Shown here: one piece after another, positions 1 through 6,550 of the stretch | Layout: the number at the start of each line of letters is the position of its first letter | How positions within the stretch are numbered: position 1 is the stretch's first letter | Source: CAWAPS01 sp963783945 | Lineage (GTDB): Bacteria; Actinomycetota; Acidimicrobiia; Acidimicrobiales; Palsa-688 | NCBI GenBank assembly: GCA_963783945.1 | Contig: CAWAPS010000011.1 | Span: forward strand, 1-10,383 | Length of the DNA: 10,383 bases | Direction: 5' to 3' | Translations under genes and position numbers: made by a program | The notes under the pieces: model-generated | Database searches by the model: none | The model's input: the letters and a program-made list of their open reading frames with translations, nothing else | What the model was told of the DNA's origin: nothing

Positions 1-595
1 GACACTCTTGTCGAATCGCACAGCGCCGCTCATATCATCGAGCAGCTGCCTCGAGCGCTGTCCTTGCTTCTGCGATCATGGCCTCACTCAGTCCAGCCCT
101 GCCGCTTCCTGCTGCCCTGCGGAAAGTCGACACGGCTGACTGACGTATCAGCGAGCGGCGCAGATTCGCCTTGGACCTTCGGGCGCGGACCCGAAGGTCG
201 CGGTGAGGGCGGGTTTCTGGGGACCCTCGGCGTGGGTGATGCACCATTGAGTAGGCAGCTGCGTATGCACTGCCCTATGCAGGCTCGGCTACCAGCGGGT
301 TTGGTGCTGCGGAGGTCCGAAGTGGTGGAACGGCGGCAACCCCCCGCAACTGTTGATAGCTGCGACCACTCGCTTCAAACTGGATGACAAGCGGTGAATC
401 CCGGTCTCCGCCGTTGACGTTGTCCTGGTGCGGGTGGTGAGCCGCTGATTTCGCTCGCATGCCCCAATAACCGTTGCGCCCTCTCCCCGAAGTCCGATTT
501 GGAGCCGTCTCCGAAACGCCGGCCGTGGGAGCGATCTCATTGCTCGCGGGGCGCGCGCTAGGGGCTTCGGCGTAGGAACTTCGGTCGGGACGGCG
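1..595. other. Left-edge stretch with no supportable gene
   Basis: No reading frame here has recognisable protein motifs, a good ribosome binding site and plausible length together. Open frames exist on the minus strand (35-247, and 275-658 running into the next gene), but their composition is arginine/proline/serine-rich, as is typical of shadow frames in GC-rich DNA. The minus-strand frame near 35-120 encodes a short Ala/Glu-rich helical stretch that could be the tail of a degraded protein, but I recognise nothing in it. The only clear structure is the hairpin at 174-199. The neighbouring glyoxalase-type gene is broken, so this may be decaying DNA. Confidence 0.5.
174..199. terminator. Perfect 10-bp hairpin, possible transcription terminator
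   Basis: GACCTTCGGG (174-183) and CCCGAAGGTC (190-199) are perfect reverse complements around a 6-base loop. The stem is GC-rich and stable. No T-run follows on either strand, so it is not a canonical intrinsic terminator. Terminators without a U-tract are reported in actinomycetes, and an operator or plain structural hairpin is equally possible. No adjacent gene fixes its orientation. Confidence 0.4.
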
Positions 596-1002
596 ATGCC
601 GACAGCACAGCGGCAGAATGAGAGGGTGCCACCGCGGGGCCCGGTCGCCCTCGATCACGTTCAGCTCGCCATGCCGGCCGGACGGGAGGCTGAGGCGGAA
701 GCCTTCTACTGCAATGTCCTCGGCTTCGCTGTCCTGCCAAAACCAGAACCGCTCGCGTCCCGTGGCGGCCGCTGGTTCGCGGTCGGGCGACGTTCAGGTG
801 CATCTGGGTGTCGAAGCCGACTTTCCGCCCGGCTCGCAAAGCACATCCAGCGCTCATTGTCGACGATTTCGAGGACCTCATTGGGAAGCTCGACTCCTTG
901 GGGGCATCCTGGCGGTGGGACGAGGACCTGCCGGGGACCCGCCGTCTCTACGTCGACGACCCGTTCGGGAATCGAGTCGAGCTCATCGATAGCGGCGGGT
1001 AG
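596..1002 (+). pseudogene. VOC/glyoxalase-family gene with two frameshifts
   Basis: Joining three frames gives a near-complete single-domain vicinal-oxygen-chelate (glyoxalase/bleomycin-resistance type) protein of about 130 residues. The N-terminal part (frame of 596) has ALDHVQLAMP, with the usual first metal-binding His, and AFYCNVLGF. The middle (from about 780) reads RSGDVQVHLGVEADF. The C-terminal part (from about 826) reads RPARKAHPALIVDDFEDL and ends FGNRVELIDSGG-stop, with the usual C-terminal metal-ligand Glu. The joins need one extra base removed near 779 and one near 825, so the gene cannot make this protein as sequenced. Such proteins are small metal-dependent enzymes or drug-binding proteins; the substrate cannot be told. 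The start is uncertain: ATG 596 or GTG 626. It is the only gene in the window that is not recombinase-related. Confidence 0.75.
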
Positions 1003-1160
1003 CAAATGCCCGCGTACGACTCACGACTTTCTGGCGACCGGGCGCCCATACAGCGGGTCGGCGATTGGAGGTTGGGGCGTTATCTAGCCGCGGAAGGCGT
1101 GGGAGGCCCGTGGCGTCGAGGTTCTGCTCTCGGTCGGTGTTGGCTGGTTTCTCCACCTAT

Positions 1161-1175
1161 AAGGAGGTAACCATG
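1161..1175 (+). promoter_or_regulatory. Strong ribosome binding site and start of Int1
   Basis: AAGGAGGT at 1161-1168 is a near-perfect anti-16S match, four bases before ATG 1173. It fixes the Int1 start at 1173; the frame itself is open upstream from about 1065, where no such site is seen. Confidence 0.7.
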
Positions 1176-1941
1176 ACCAGTGTCGACTCATCCGGGCGGA
1201 CGATCGCCGGTGTCTCCGAGCCGTATCCGCTGGACGAGGCCCAGCTGGCCGCGGTGGCATTCCTTGCCCGCTACAGCGGCCGGACCCTGGACGCCTACCG
1301 CCACGACCTGCGGAACCTGTTCCAGTGGACCGCCGATCACGGCCTGGCCGTCTTCGAAGCCACCCGAGCTCACCTGGAGCTGTACCGAACCTCAATGGAG
1401 GAGCGAGGACTGGCCGCCTCGACGATCGATCGGCGTCTGTCGACCGCTTGCGGGTTCTACCGCTTTGCGCACATCGACGGACGAATCTCCTCCAACCCCG
1501 CCCAGTACGTGCGCCGCCCGACGGTGCACCCGATAGAGCGGCGCGGACTGGACCGAGGCGAGTTCGGTCGCTTCCTCTTCACCGCCGAGCGGTTCGACCA
1601 CGCCCACGCCGCGCTCGGCGGTGCTACTGGGGTTGAACGGGCTCCGGGTCAGCGAAACCTGCGGCGCCAACATCGAAGACATGGCCTTCGAGCGGGGACA
1701 TCGCGTCCTGCGCATCATCGGCAAGGGTAACAAGCCGGCGCTCATCCCTCTGGTGCCGCGGACGGCACGCACGATCGACCTGGCCGTAGGCGAACGACGC
1801 GGCGGCCCGATCCTGGTACGTCACGACGGGAAACGCCTGGACCGCCGGACTGCGCATCGCTGGGTCCGCGCGATCGGCAAGCGGGCAGGGATCGGGCTGG
1901 TCCATCCCCACATGCTCAGAGCTGCCTTCATCACCGCCGCC
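1173..1941 (+). pseudogene. Truncated, frameshifted tyrosine recombinase (Int1)
   Basis: This is the 5' part of a phage-integrase-family tyrosine recombinase. Residues 21-115 form the SAM-like core-binding domain (ARYSGRTLDAYRHDLRNLFQW, then RRLSTACGFYRFAH). The catalytic domain follows with the first Arg in LLGLNGLRVSETCG, the beta-hairpin Lys in IIGKGNKPALIPL, and the HxxR box in HPHMLRAAFITAA. The reading breaks once: an extra base near 1617 separates HAHAAL from AVLLGLNG. Homology stops at 1941, directly after HMLRAAFITAA; the box-III His and the nucleophilic Tyr are absent, and the frame runs into unrelated sequence until a stop at 2038-2040. Related actinobacterial integrases continue with a DAGVPLRDVQ-like segment, which I do not find elsewhere in the window. 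The gene is therefore inactive and was probably cut by the element that begins near 1945. Confidence 0.85.
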
Positions 1942-1946
1942 CAAGT

Positions 1947-1976
1947 GAGCGATGTTGCATTCGGTGCATCATTCGG
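1947..1976. repeat. Proposed left end of the Int/HTH/zinc-ribbon unit, with dyad
   Basis: GAGCGATGTT (1947-1956) is matched in inverted orientation at 5794-5803. It overlaps an imperfect dyad with arms ATGTTGCA (1952-1959) and TGCATCAT (1965-1972), 7 of 8 paired, around the 5-base spacer TTCGG. CATTCGG also occurs twice in direct orientation (1958-1964 and 1970-1976). Short arms around a short spacer suit a tyrosine recombinase core site. It lies immediately inside the point where Int1 homology ends. Confidence 0.45.
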
Positions 1977-2057
1977 CATGCTTTGTGATCGTTGCCCTGT
2001 AAGGGGTTTGGGTTTGTCGTCGTTGGTGGCTGTCGGTTGAGTTTGTCGTAGATTCCC

Positions 2058-2079
2058 TGGTGGGAGGGGGTATCCACCA
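2058..2079. repeat. Small hairpin upstream of the recombinase gene
   Basis: TGGTGG (2058-2063) pairs perfectly with CCACCA (2074-2079) around a 10-base loop. It lies in the untranslated stretch 1942-2170, which also holds the 9-base direct repeat GTTTGTCGT (2012-2020 and 2041-2049). These could be recombinase or regulator binding sites for the operon starting near 2171. I see no convincing -35/-10 pair. Confidence 0.3.
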
Positions 2080-2170
2080 CCTGAGTTGAGTCGGATGCAA
2101 CGGTGTGTCATCTGGTTTCGTTGCGTCGGCCGCCGCAGGGTTGCGTCAGGCGCCTCAGCGTGGAGGTGCG

Positions 2171-3292
2171 GTGCCCGTGGTCAGGAGAGCGGCAGGATCG
2201 GCTGCGCTGGTGTTGGCGGGAGAGGCGATCCCGCTGCACCCGGAGGCGGCGTTGTTCGAGGCGATGATCGAGGGCTGGCGGCGTCAGCACTCGGCCCGGC
2301 GTTTGTCGCCGTCGATCACCCGGGCCCGGGAGCGCACGTTGCGCCGTTTCGCCGAGTACGTGGGTGGGTGGCCGTGGCAGTGGCGGGCCGAGCAGCTGGA
2401 CGCCTGGGTGGCTCAGGGGGGTTGGGCGCACTCGACGGTCCGGGGCTATCAGGGGTCGGTGGCGTTGTTCTTGGACTATTTGTGCGATCCGCATTACGGC
2501 TGGGCGGAGGCGTGCATGGAGCGGGTCGGGGAGGTCCCCTCCCAGATCTGCCATGAGTGGAACACCGCCGTTCATGTCAGCGTGTCGGAGGGCCGGCCCG
2601 AGCGGCGTCCGTTGACCCGCGACGAGCTGCAGCGGTTGTTCGACGTGGCCGACGATGCGGTGTTGGCGATCGCCCGCTCGGGGCGGAAGGGTTGGCTGGC
2701 GGCGTTTCGGGACGCCACGCTGTTCAAGGTGGTTTATGGGTGGGGGCTGCGCCGAACCGAGACGGCCATGCTCGATGTCGGGGACTTCACTGTCAACCCG
2801 GCGGCACCGGAGTTGGGCAATCTGGGGACGTGTTCGGTCCGCTACGGCAAGGCCATGCGGGGCAGCCCGCCCAAGCGGCGTCAGGTGGCGTCGGTGATGC
2901 CGTGGGCGACCGAGGCGCTGGGCCAGTATCTCGACGAGGTCCGTCCCCGCTACGGCACGCCGGCTTTGGGGCCGGCGCTGTGGCTGTCTGAACGGGGGGA
3001 GCGGATCTCGGCTCGGCGCATCGACGAGCGCTTCGCGGCGTGGCGGCGTTCGGCCGGTCTGCCGGTCGAGTTATCGGTGCACTGCCTGCGGCACTCCTAC
3101 GTGTCGCATCTGATCGAAGATGGTGTGGACCCGCTGTTCGTGCAGCACCAGGTGGGGCATTCGTGGGCATCGACCACCGCGGTGTACACCTCGGTCGGCG
3201 CCGATCACAAGAACCGGATGCTGCGGGCTGCGCTGGCCCGGGCGTTCGCCGCACACGACGACAGCGATCACATCAAGGAGGGACCGCGATGA
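2171..3292 (+). CDS. Tyrosine recombinase/integrase (Int2), apparently intact
   Basis: This phage-integrase-family recombinase of 373 residues cuts and rejoins DNA through a 3'-phosphotyrosine link. The core-binding domain spans about residues 30-125. All catalytic-domain signatures are present: Arg194 in GWGLRRTETAML, a beta-hairpin Lys around 227 in VRYGKAMRG, His304-Cys-Leu-Arg307-His308, His330 in QVGHSWASTT, and nucleophile Tyr339. The start is set at GTG 2171 because GGAGG lies at 2162-2166; GTG 2177 or the longer frame from GTG 2105 are alternatives. The stop overlaps the next start as ATGA (3289-3292), with AAGGAGG at 3276-3282 for the downstream gene, so the two are probably translated together. 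It is the likely catalytic enzyme of the 1945-5805 unit. Confidence 0.9.
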   Translation: MPVVRRAAGSAALVLAGEAIPLHPEAALFEAMIEGWRRQHSARRLSPSITRARERTLRRFAEYVGGWPWQWRAEQLDAWVAQGGWAHSTVRGYQGSVALFLDYLCDPHYGWAEACMERVGEVPSQICHEWNTAVHVSVSEGRPERRPLTRDELQRLFDVADDAVLAIARSGRKGWLAAFRDATLFKVVYGWGLRRTETAMLDVGDFTVNPAAPELGNLGTCSVRYGKAMRGSPPKRRQVASVMPWATEALGQYLDEVRPRYGTPALGPALWLSERGERISARRIDERFAAWRRSAGLPVELSVHCLRHSYVSHLIEDGVDPLFVQHQVGHSWASTTAVYTSVGADHKNRMLRAALARAFAAHDDSDHIKEGPR

Positions 3293-3621
3293 GAGTGAAG
3301 GTTTCGTATCGGTGGCATCTACGCCAGTTGATGGCCGCTAGAGGGATGTTCGCCACTACCGATCTGGTCCCGCTTTTGGCCAGCCGGGGAGTGAAGCTGT
3401 CCCGGGAGCAGGTGTATCGGCTGGTGGCCAGGGTTCCCGAGCGGCTCAGTCTCACGACCTTGGCCGCCCTGTGCGACATCTTGGAGGTGTCACCGGCGGA
3501 GCTGATCGAGCCGGTCCGTGACGCGGCGCCGAAGGCTTCGAACAAGACCGTTGGCGCCGGGCCCGCGTCGGTGAGCGAGTTGCGGCCACGGCGGGCCAGG
3601 GTGGCCGTGACGAAACGCTGA
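3289..3621 (+). CDS. Small Cro/C1 (XRE)-type helix-turn-helix protein
   Basis: This is a 110-residue DNA-binding protein. Residues 6-80 form a Cro/C1-type HTH domain: WHLRQLMAARGMFATTDLVPLL, then GVKLSREQVYRLVARVPERLSL as the helix-turn-helix, then TLAALCDILEVSPAELIEPV, the characteristic end of this fold. The remaining 30 residues are basic and low-complexity (ending RPRRARVAVTKR) and could contact DNA non-specifically. ATG 3289 follows AAGGAGG at 3276-3282 and overlaps the Int2 stop. Its own stop shares a base with the next start (TGATG, 3619-3623). Placed between a recombinase and a recombinase-like protein, it probably represses the operon or acts as a directionality or architectural factor. 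Which of these cannot be decided from sequence. Confidence 0.88.
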   Translation: MRVKVSYRWHLRQLMAARGMFATTDLVPLLASRGVKLSREQVYRLVARVPERLSLTTLAALCDILEVSPAELIEPVRDAAPKASNKTVGAGPASVSELRPRRARVAVTKR

Positions 3622-5951
3622 TGGCAGCTGCTCGGTGCTGTCCAGCGGGCCACGAGGTCGCCTCGGGTGCGAGCCGCCCGAGGGTTTGCCGGGTGTGCCG
3701 CAAGGACATGATCGTGGCGGTGGTGGCCGCCGCCTGCCCGGAGCTTTCCGCCGATGACATCGCTGCGGGCGTCGATGCGACGACCGCCACTGCGGCGGCG
3801 GCCCGCGATCTGGCCGTGGCTCTGTCTGAGGGACCCGGTGTGCTGGCCGGTGGGGCACCGTCGGTGGTGGCCCGTCTGGTCGGCGAACTGAGAGCGCGGG
3901 GGTCAGCGCTGCCTGAGCCGTCGTGCGCCCATTGCGCACGCAGGGGGCTGGGACTGATCCGGGTCGGCACTATCGGATTGTGCAACCGCTGCCGGGCCCA
4001 TCAGCTGGCCGAGGCCTGCTCGGCGTGCGAGCGGCGCCGAGTGGTCATCGCCCGAGACTCGCAGGGACGTCCGCTGTGTTTCGCGTGCGCGCCCCGACCG
4101 GCCCGGCTCTGCGGACGATGCGGTCGGATAAGGCCGATCTCCCGTCGGGCGAAAGACGGCCAGGCCGACATCTGTAACTCGTGCTTCCGTCCGCCGGTGG
4201 CCACATGCTCGGGATGCGGGAAACCAAAGCCGTGCCACTTCGCCGGGTCGGACCGGCCGATCTGCGCGTCGTGCTCGTCGTGGAGAAGTCTTGCCTGTTC
4301 ACACTGCGGCGAGTGCCGCCCAGCCCAGGCGCACTGGCCGGAGGGCCCGGTGTGCGAGAGCTGCTACCGGGCCGGGTTACGACGCCGGGGGTGCTGCACG
4401 GACTGCGGCCGGGACCGACGCCTCATCGACCCGGCCGGACCGCTGGCACAGCGATGCGCTGACTGCGCCGGGCTGCCGGGACCGGGTCGGGTCTGTGCCG
4501 ACTGCGGAATCGAAGACCTCACATACCACGACAGCCGCTGCGTGCGCTGCTGCCTGTCACGGCGCACCAGTCACCTGCTCGCCAGTGCCGACCGGACCGT
4601 CGCCGCCCACCTGGTCCCTGTCCGCGACGCCATCATCGCCGCCCCCAAGCCCTACACGGCGCTCAACTGGCTGCGCTCCGCGGTCGCCGCACAGATGCTG
4701 GGCCAGATCGCCTCGGGTGCGTTGCCGCTCGACCACGAAGCCCTCGACGCCCACCCTCGCCGTCAAGCCGCCAAGTTCCTGCGCCATCTCCTGGTCGCCC
4801 ACGGTGCTCTGGCCGCCCGCGACGAAGCCCTCATCGCCCTCGAAGCGTGGGTGGCCGACCAGCTCCACCGCGTCGACGACCCCTCCCAACGTCGCCTGCT
4901 GCGCTCCTACGCCACCTGGCGGGTGCTGCGCCGGGCCAGAGCCCGAGCCGCGAGCAATCCCCGGCCGCGCACCGCCACCCGCTACGCCAAGACCAACTTG
5001 CTCGCTCCGATCGCCTTCCTCGCCTGGCTCAGCCGGCGCGGGGTGGAACTGGGCGAGATCGGCCAGGCCGACATCGACGCCTGGACGGTCGAAGGTGGCT
5101 CTTCGGCGCACGAGCTCACCGACTTCTTGGATTGGGCCACCGGACGCAAACTCCTCGCTCCTGTCGTCCTGACCGGGCGACGTCATCAACCAGGAACGAC
5201 GATGAACCCCGATACCCGCTGGGAGATCGTCGATCGTCTCCTCCACGACGATCACCTCGCGCTCACCGACCGGGTGGCCGGCTGCCTGGTTCTGCTCTAC
5301 GCCCAGCAACTCACCCGCATCGTCGCTCTCAGCGTCGACCAAGTGGTCACCGCTGACGACGGTGTGTACCTCAAACTCGGTGCCAGCCAAACGATCATCC
5401 CCGAACCCCTCGGCGCCCTCGTAGTCGACCTGGCAACCAACGGCCGCTCCCACACCGGTGTCGGATCACCCGCCCACAGCCACTGGCTTTTCCCCGGCCT
5501 GCACCCCGGACGACCCCTCGACCCCAGCGGGCTCGGCCAACGACTACGCCGTCTCGGCATCCCCACCATGCCCGCCCGCCGCGCCGCTCTCATGCACCTC
5601 GCCAGCCAACTCCCCGCTGCCGTCCTCGCCGAGATCCTCCACCTCCAGCCCACCACCGCCGTCCACTGGGTGGCCGCCGCCGGCGGCGACTGGAACAACT
5701 ACGCCGCCGAAGTATCCCGGACACCGGTGATCGCGAACCACGTCGAATACCACTGGCCAACACTCCCGGCAACGAGCCATTCGACACAGTTCGAACATCG
5801 CTCGCTACCAGTTTCCGCTCGGGCGCCTCCTTGGTCGAGGTCGCCCAGTTGCTTCGCCACAATCATGTCGATACGACCACGATCTATGCCTACCGTGGAT
5901 CCGGCTTCGGTTGCTGCGCTGGCCCGTCCCTGGCCGAAGGCGGCGTCATGA
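3621..5951 (+). CDS. Seven-zinc-ribbon protein fused to a recombinase-like domain; C-terminus run-on
   Basis: The open frame encodes 776 residues, but only about the first 700 look native (to about 5720). Residues 102-310 contain fourteen CxxC motifs forming seven tandem zinc ribbons with a 30-33 residue period (first Cys pairs at 102, 133, 164, 196, 226, 259 and 292); another CxxC lies at 23-26. Residues 320-440 are helical. Residues 451-510 resemble a SAM-like core-binding domain (YAKTNLLAPIAFLAWLSRRG). Residues 540-695 resemble a tyrosine recombinase catalytic fold: Arg566 in QQLTRIVALS, a hairpin Lys at 585, and ARR/His around 653-674. At the usual nucleophile position, TTAVHW has His-Trp rather than Tyr, so catalysis looks lost. 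It is probably a DNA-binding partner of Int2. Beyond about 5720 the frame crosses the element end and a ritA remnant, ending VDPASVAALARPWPKAAS from that ritA. A membrane or secreted role is unlikely: no hydrophobic segments are seen. Confidence 0.82.
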   Translation: MAAARCCPAGHEVASGASRPRVCRVCRKDMIVAVVAAACPELSADDIAAGVDATTATAAAARDLAVALSEGPGVLAGGAPSVVARLVGELRARGSALPEPSCAHCARRGLGLIRVGTIGLCNRCRAHQLAEACSACERRRVVIARDSQGRPLCFACAPRPARLCGRCGRIRPISRRAKDGQADICNSCFRPPVATCSGCGKPKPCHFAGSDRPICASCSSWRSLACSHCGECRPAQAHWPEGPVCESCYRAGLRRRGCCTDCGRDRRLIDPAGPLAQRCADCAGLPGPGRVCADCGIEDLTYHDSRCVRCCLSRRTSHLLASADRTVAAHLVPVRDAIIAAPKPYTALNWLRSAVAAQMLGQIASGALPLDHEALDAHPRRQAAKFLRHLLVAHGALAARDEALIALEAWVADQLHRVDDPSQRRLLRSYATWRVLRRARARAASNPRPRTATRYAKTNLLAPIAFLAWLSRRGVELGEIGQADIDAWTVEGGSSAHELTDFLDWATGRKLLAPVVLTGRRHQPGTTMNPDTRWEIVDRLLHDDHLALTDRVAGCLVLLYAQQLTRIVALSVDQVVTADDGVYLKLGASQTIIPEPLGALVVDLATNGRSHTGVGSPAHSHWLFPGLHPGRPLDPSGLGQRLRRLGIPTMPARRAALMHLASQLPAAVLAEILHLQPTTAVHWVAAAGGDWNNYAAEVSRTPVIANHVEYHWPTLPATSHSTQFEHRSLPVSARAPPWSRSPSCFATIMSIRPRSMPTVDPASVAALARPWPKAAS
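5773..5803. repeat. Proposed right end of the Int/HTH/zinc-ribbon unit, with dyad
   Basis: AACATCGCTC (5794-5803) is the exact reverse complement of the left-end GAGCGATGTT (1947-1956). Just inside it TTCGA (5780-5784) and TCGAA (5791-5795) form a perfect 5-bp dyad around a 6-base spacer, the same layout as the left end. TCGTTGCC occurs inward of both ends, at 5774-5767 on the minus strand and at 1989-1996 on the plus strand, but at different distances. RitA homology begins directly outside. Confidence 0.45.
5804..5951 (+). pseudogene. ritA remnant (3' end), first nested RIT relic
   Basis: In the frame of 5804 the sequence reads LATSFRSGASLVEVAQLLRHNH followed by VDTTTIYA. This matches the C-terminal catalytic box of the intact RitA downstream (GGSLIEVAHLLRQRSTAATAMYAKVD). 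After TIYA one extra base near 5889-5891 shifts the frame, and the tail VDPASVAALARPWPKAAS matches RitA's VDRRALAAVAQPWPGGAA. The TGA at 5949-5951 overlaps the ATG of the ritB remnant (ATGA), as in the intact trio. Only about the last 50 codons survive. The upstream part, including the HxLRH box, was lost where the Int/HTH/zinc-ribbon unit abuts. Unlike the intact RitA, this remnant keeps the box-III His (RHNH). Confidence 0.8.
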
Positions 5952-6540
5952 TCGCCTTGGAACAAGCGGGCAGTCAACTACCTCACGCTGCGTCGGGGGT
6001 TCGGCTACAAGCTGGTCGGTCACGACGGCCTGTTGGCTGACTTCTGCGCGTCGACTGCAGCACGCCGATCTCGTCACCGTGACCATCGACGCGGCGCTGA
6101 GCTGGGCGGTGTCGCCGGTCCGAAGCGATGCCTGGCATGCCTTGCGTTTGCGGGTGGTGCGAGGCTTCGCCCGCTACCTGCACGCCCTGGATCCTTCCTG
6201 CCAGGTCCCGCCTCCAGGGGTCTTCGGGGGCACACCCCGGCGAGTGCCCCCGCACATCTACACGCCCCATGAGATCGCGGCGCTGATGGCTCAGGCCCGC
6301 CTGATGTCGCCACCGTTGCGCGCCGGGCGACGTTCGAAACCCTGATCGGGCTGATGGCGGCCACCGGCATGCGCTCAGGGGAGGCGCGCCGTCTCGACTG
6401 CGGCGACGTCGACCTTCAAGCAGCCACGATCACTATCTGGCCATCCAAGTTCGACAATTATGCCGAGGTGGTGGTTATGCCGAGCCGAGCCGAGTTTGCC
6501 CTGTCCTATGCGGTTCTCGGCTGGGAGAGCTCGGCATAAT
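5948..6540 (+). pseudogene. ritB remnant (5' half), cut by the RIT element
   Basis: Piecing frames together gives a RitB-type recombinase clearly related to the intact RitB but distinct from it: VNYLTLRRGFGYKLVGHD, then LQHADLVTVTIDAALSWA, RVVRGFARYLHALDPS, HIYTPHEIAALMAQAR, ATFETLIGLMAATGMRSGEARRL (catalytic Arg) and the hairpin Lys in WPSKF. The frame changes near 5969 (+1), 6051 (+1) and 6318-6326 (+2 or -1). Homology ends with SKF at about 6455, where the RIT terminal repeat begins. The repeat stays open in this frame and adds a foreign tail, NYAEVVVMPSRAEFALSY through GWESSA, before TAA at 6537-6539. The HxxR, His and Tyr boxes are missing, so no active enzyme can result. Confidence 0.82.
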
Positions 6541-6550
6541 CGCCGTCGGT
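6456..6550. repeat. Left terminal inverted repeat of the RIT element (IRL)
   Basis: These 95 bases match the reverse complement of 9717-9811 without gaps at 87 positions by my count. Inside are two direct copies of TTATGCCGAG (6458-6467 and 6475-6484) and one inverted copy, CTCGGCATAA (6530-6539). A second nested dyad is formed by AGCCGAG (6488-6494) and CTCGGCT (6516-6522) around a 21-base centre. The copies at 6475 and 6530 therefore form the outer arms of a large dyad. These are the likely binding sites for the three recombinases. Confidence 0.88.

Larger units (their letters stand above)
1945..5805 (+). mobile_element. Candidate mobile unit: recombinase, HTH protein, zinc-ribbon recombinase-like protein
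   Basis: Three co-directional, translationally coupled genes (2171-3292, 3289-3621 and from 3621) lie between two broken recombinase genes: Int1, cut after 1941, and a ritA remnant that resumes at about 5804. Both proposed ends carry GAGCGATGTT in inverted orientation (1947-1956 and 5803-5794), each followed inward by a small dyad with a 5- or 6-base spacer. This resembles a tyrosine-recombinase exchange site. The bounds are inferred from where flanking homology stops plus these short repeats, and could be off by about 10-20 bases. No cargo gene is present. That it moves is inference from gene content and context. It is not a RIT element, because only one of its three proteins is a complete recombinase. 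Confidence 0.55.

Noticed and set aside
35..658. Overlapping minus-strand frames at the left edge as possible genes
   Set aside because: They have Arg/Pro/Ser-rich low-information sequence and no ribosome binding site or motif I recognise; one runs into the glyoxalase-type gene on the other strand.
2058..2079. Hairpin as an intrinsic terminator of Int1
   Set aside because: The stem is only six base pairs with a 10-base loop and no T-run; it lies inside the inserted unit, not at the native Int1 end.
3289..3621. The XRE-type gene as a toxin-antitoxin antitoxin
   Set aside because: No toxin-like partner is adjacent; its neighbours on both sides are recombinase-related and coupled to it.
4557..5453. 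298-codon open frame on the minus strand opposite the zinc-ribbon gene
   Set aside because: It is antisense to a gene with clear motifs. Its Gly/Val/Asp-rich composition is what reverse reading of GC-rich codons gives, and no family motif is visible.
5721..5951. Residues beyond about 700 as a real C-terminal part of the zinc-ribbon protein
   Set aside because: Other frames of the same DNA encode RitA motifs, and the last residues of the open frame are the RitA tail. The extension is read-through across an element junction.
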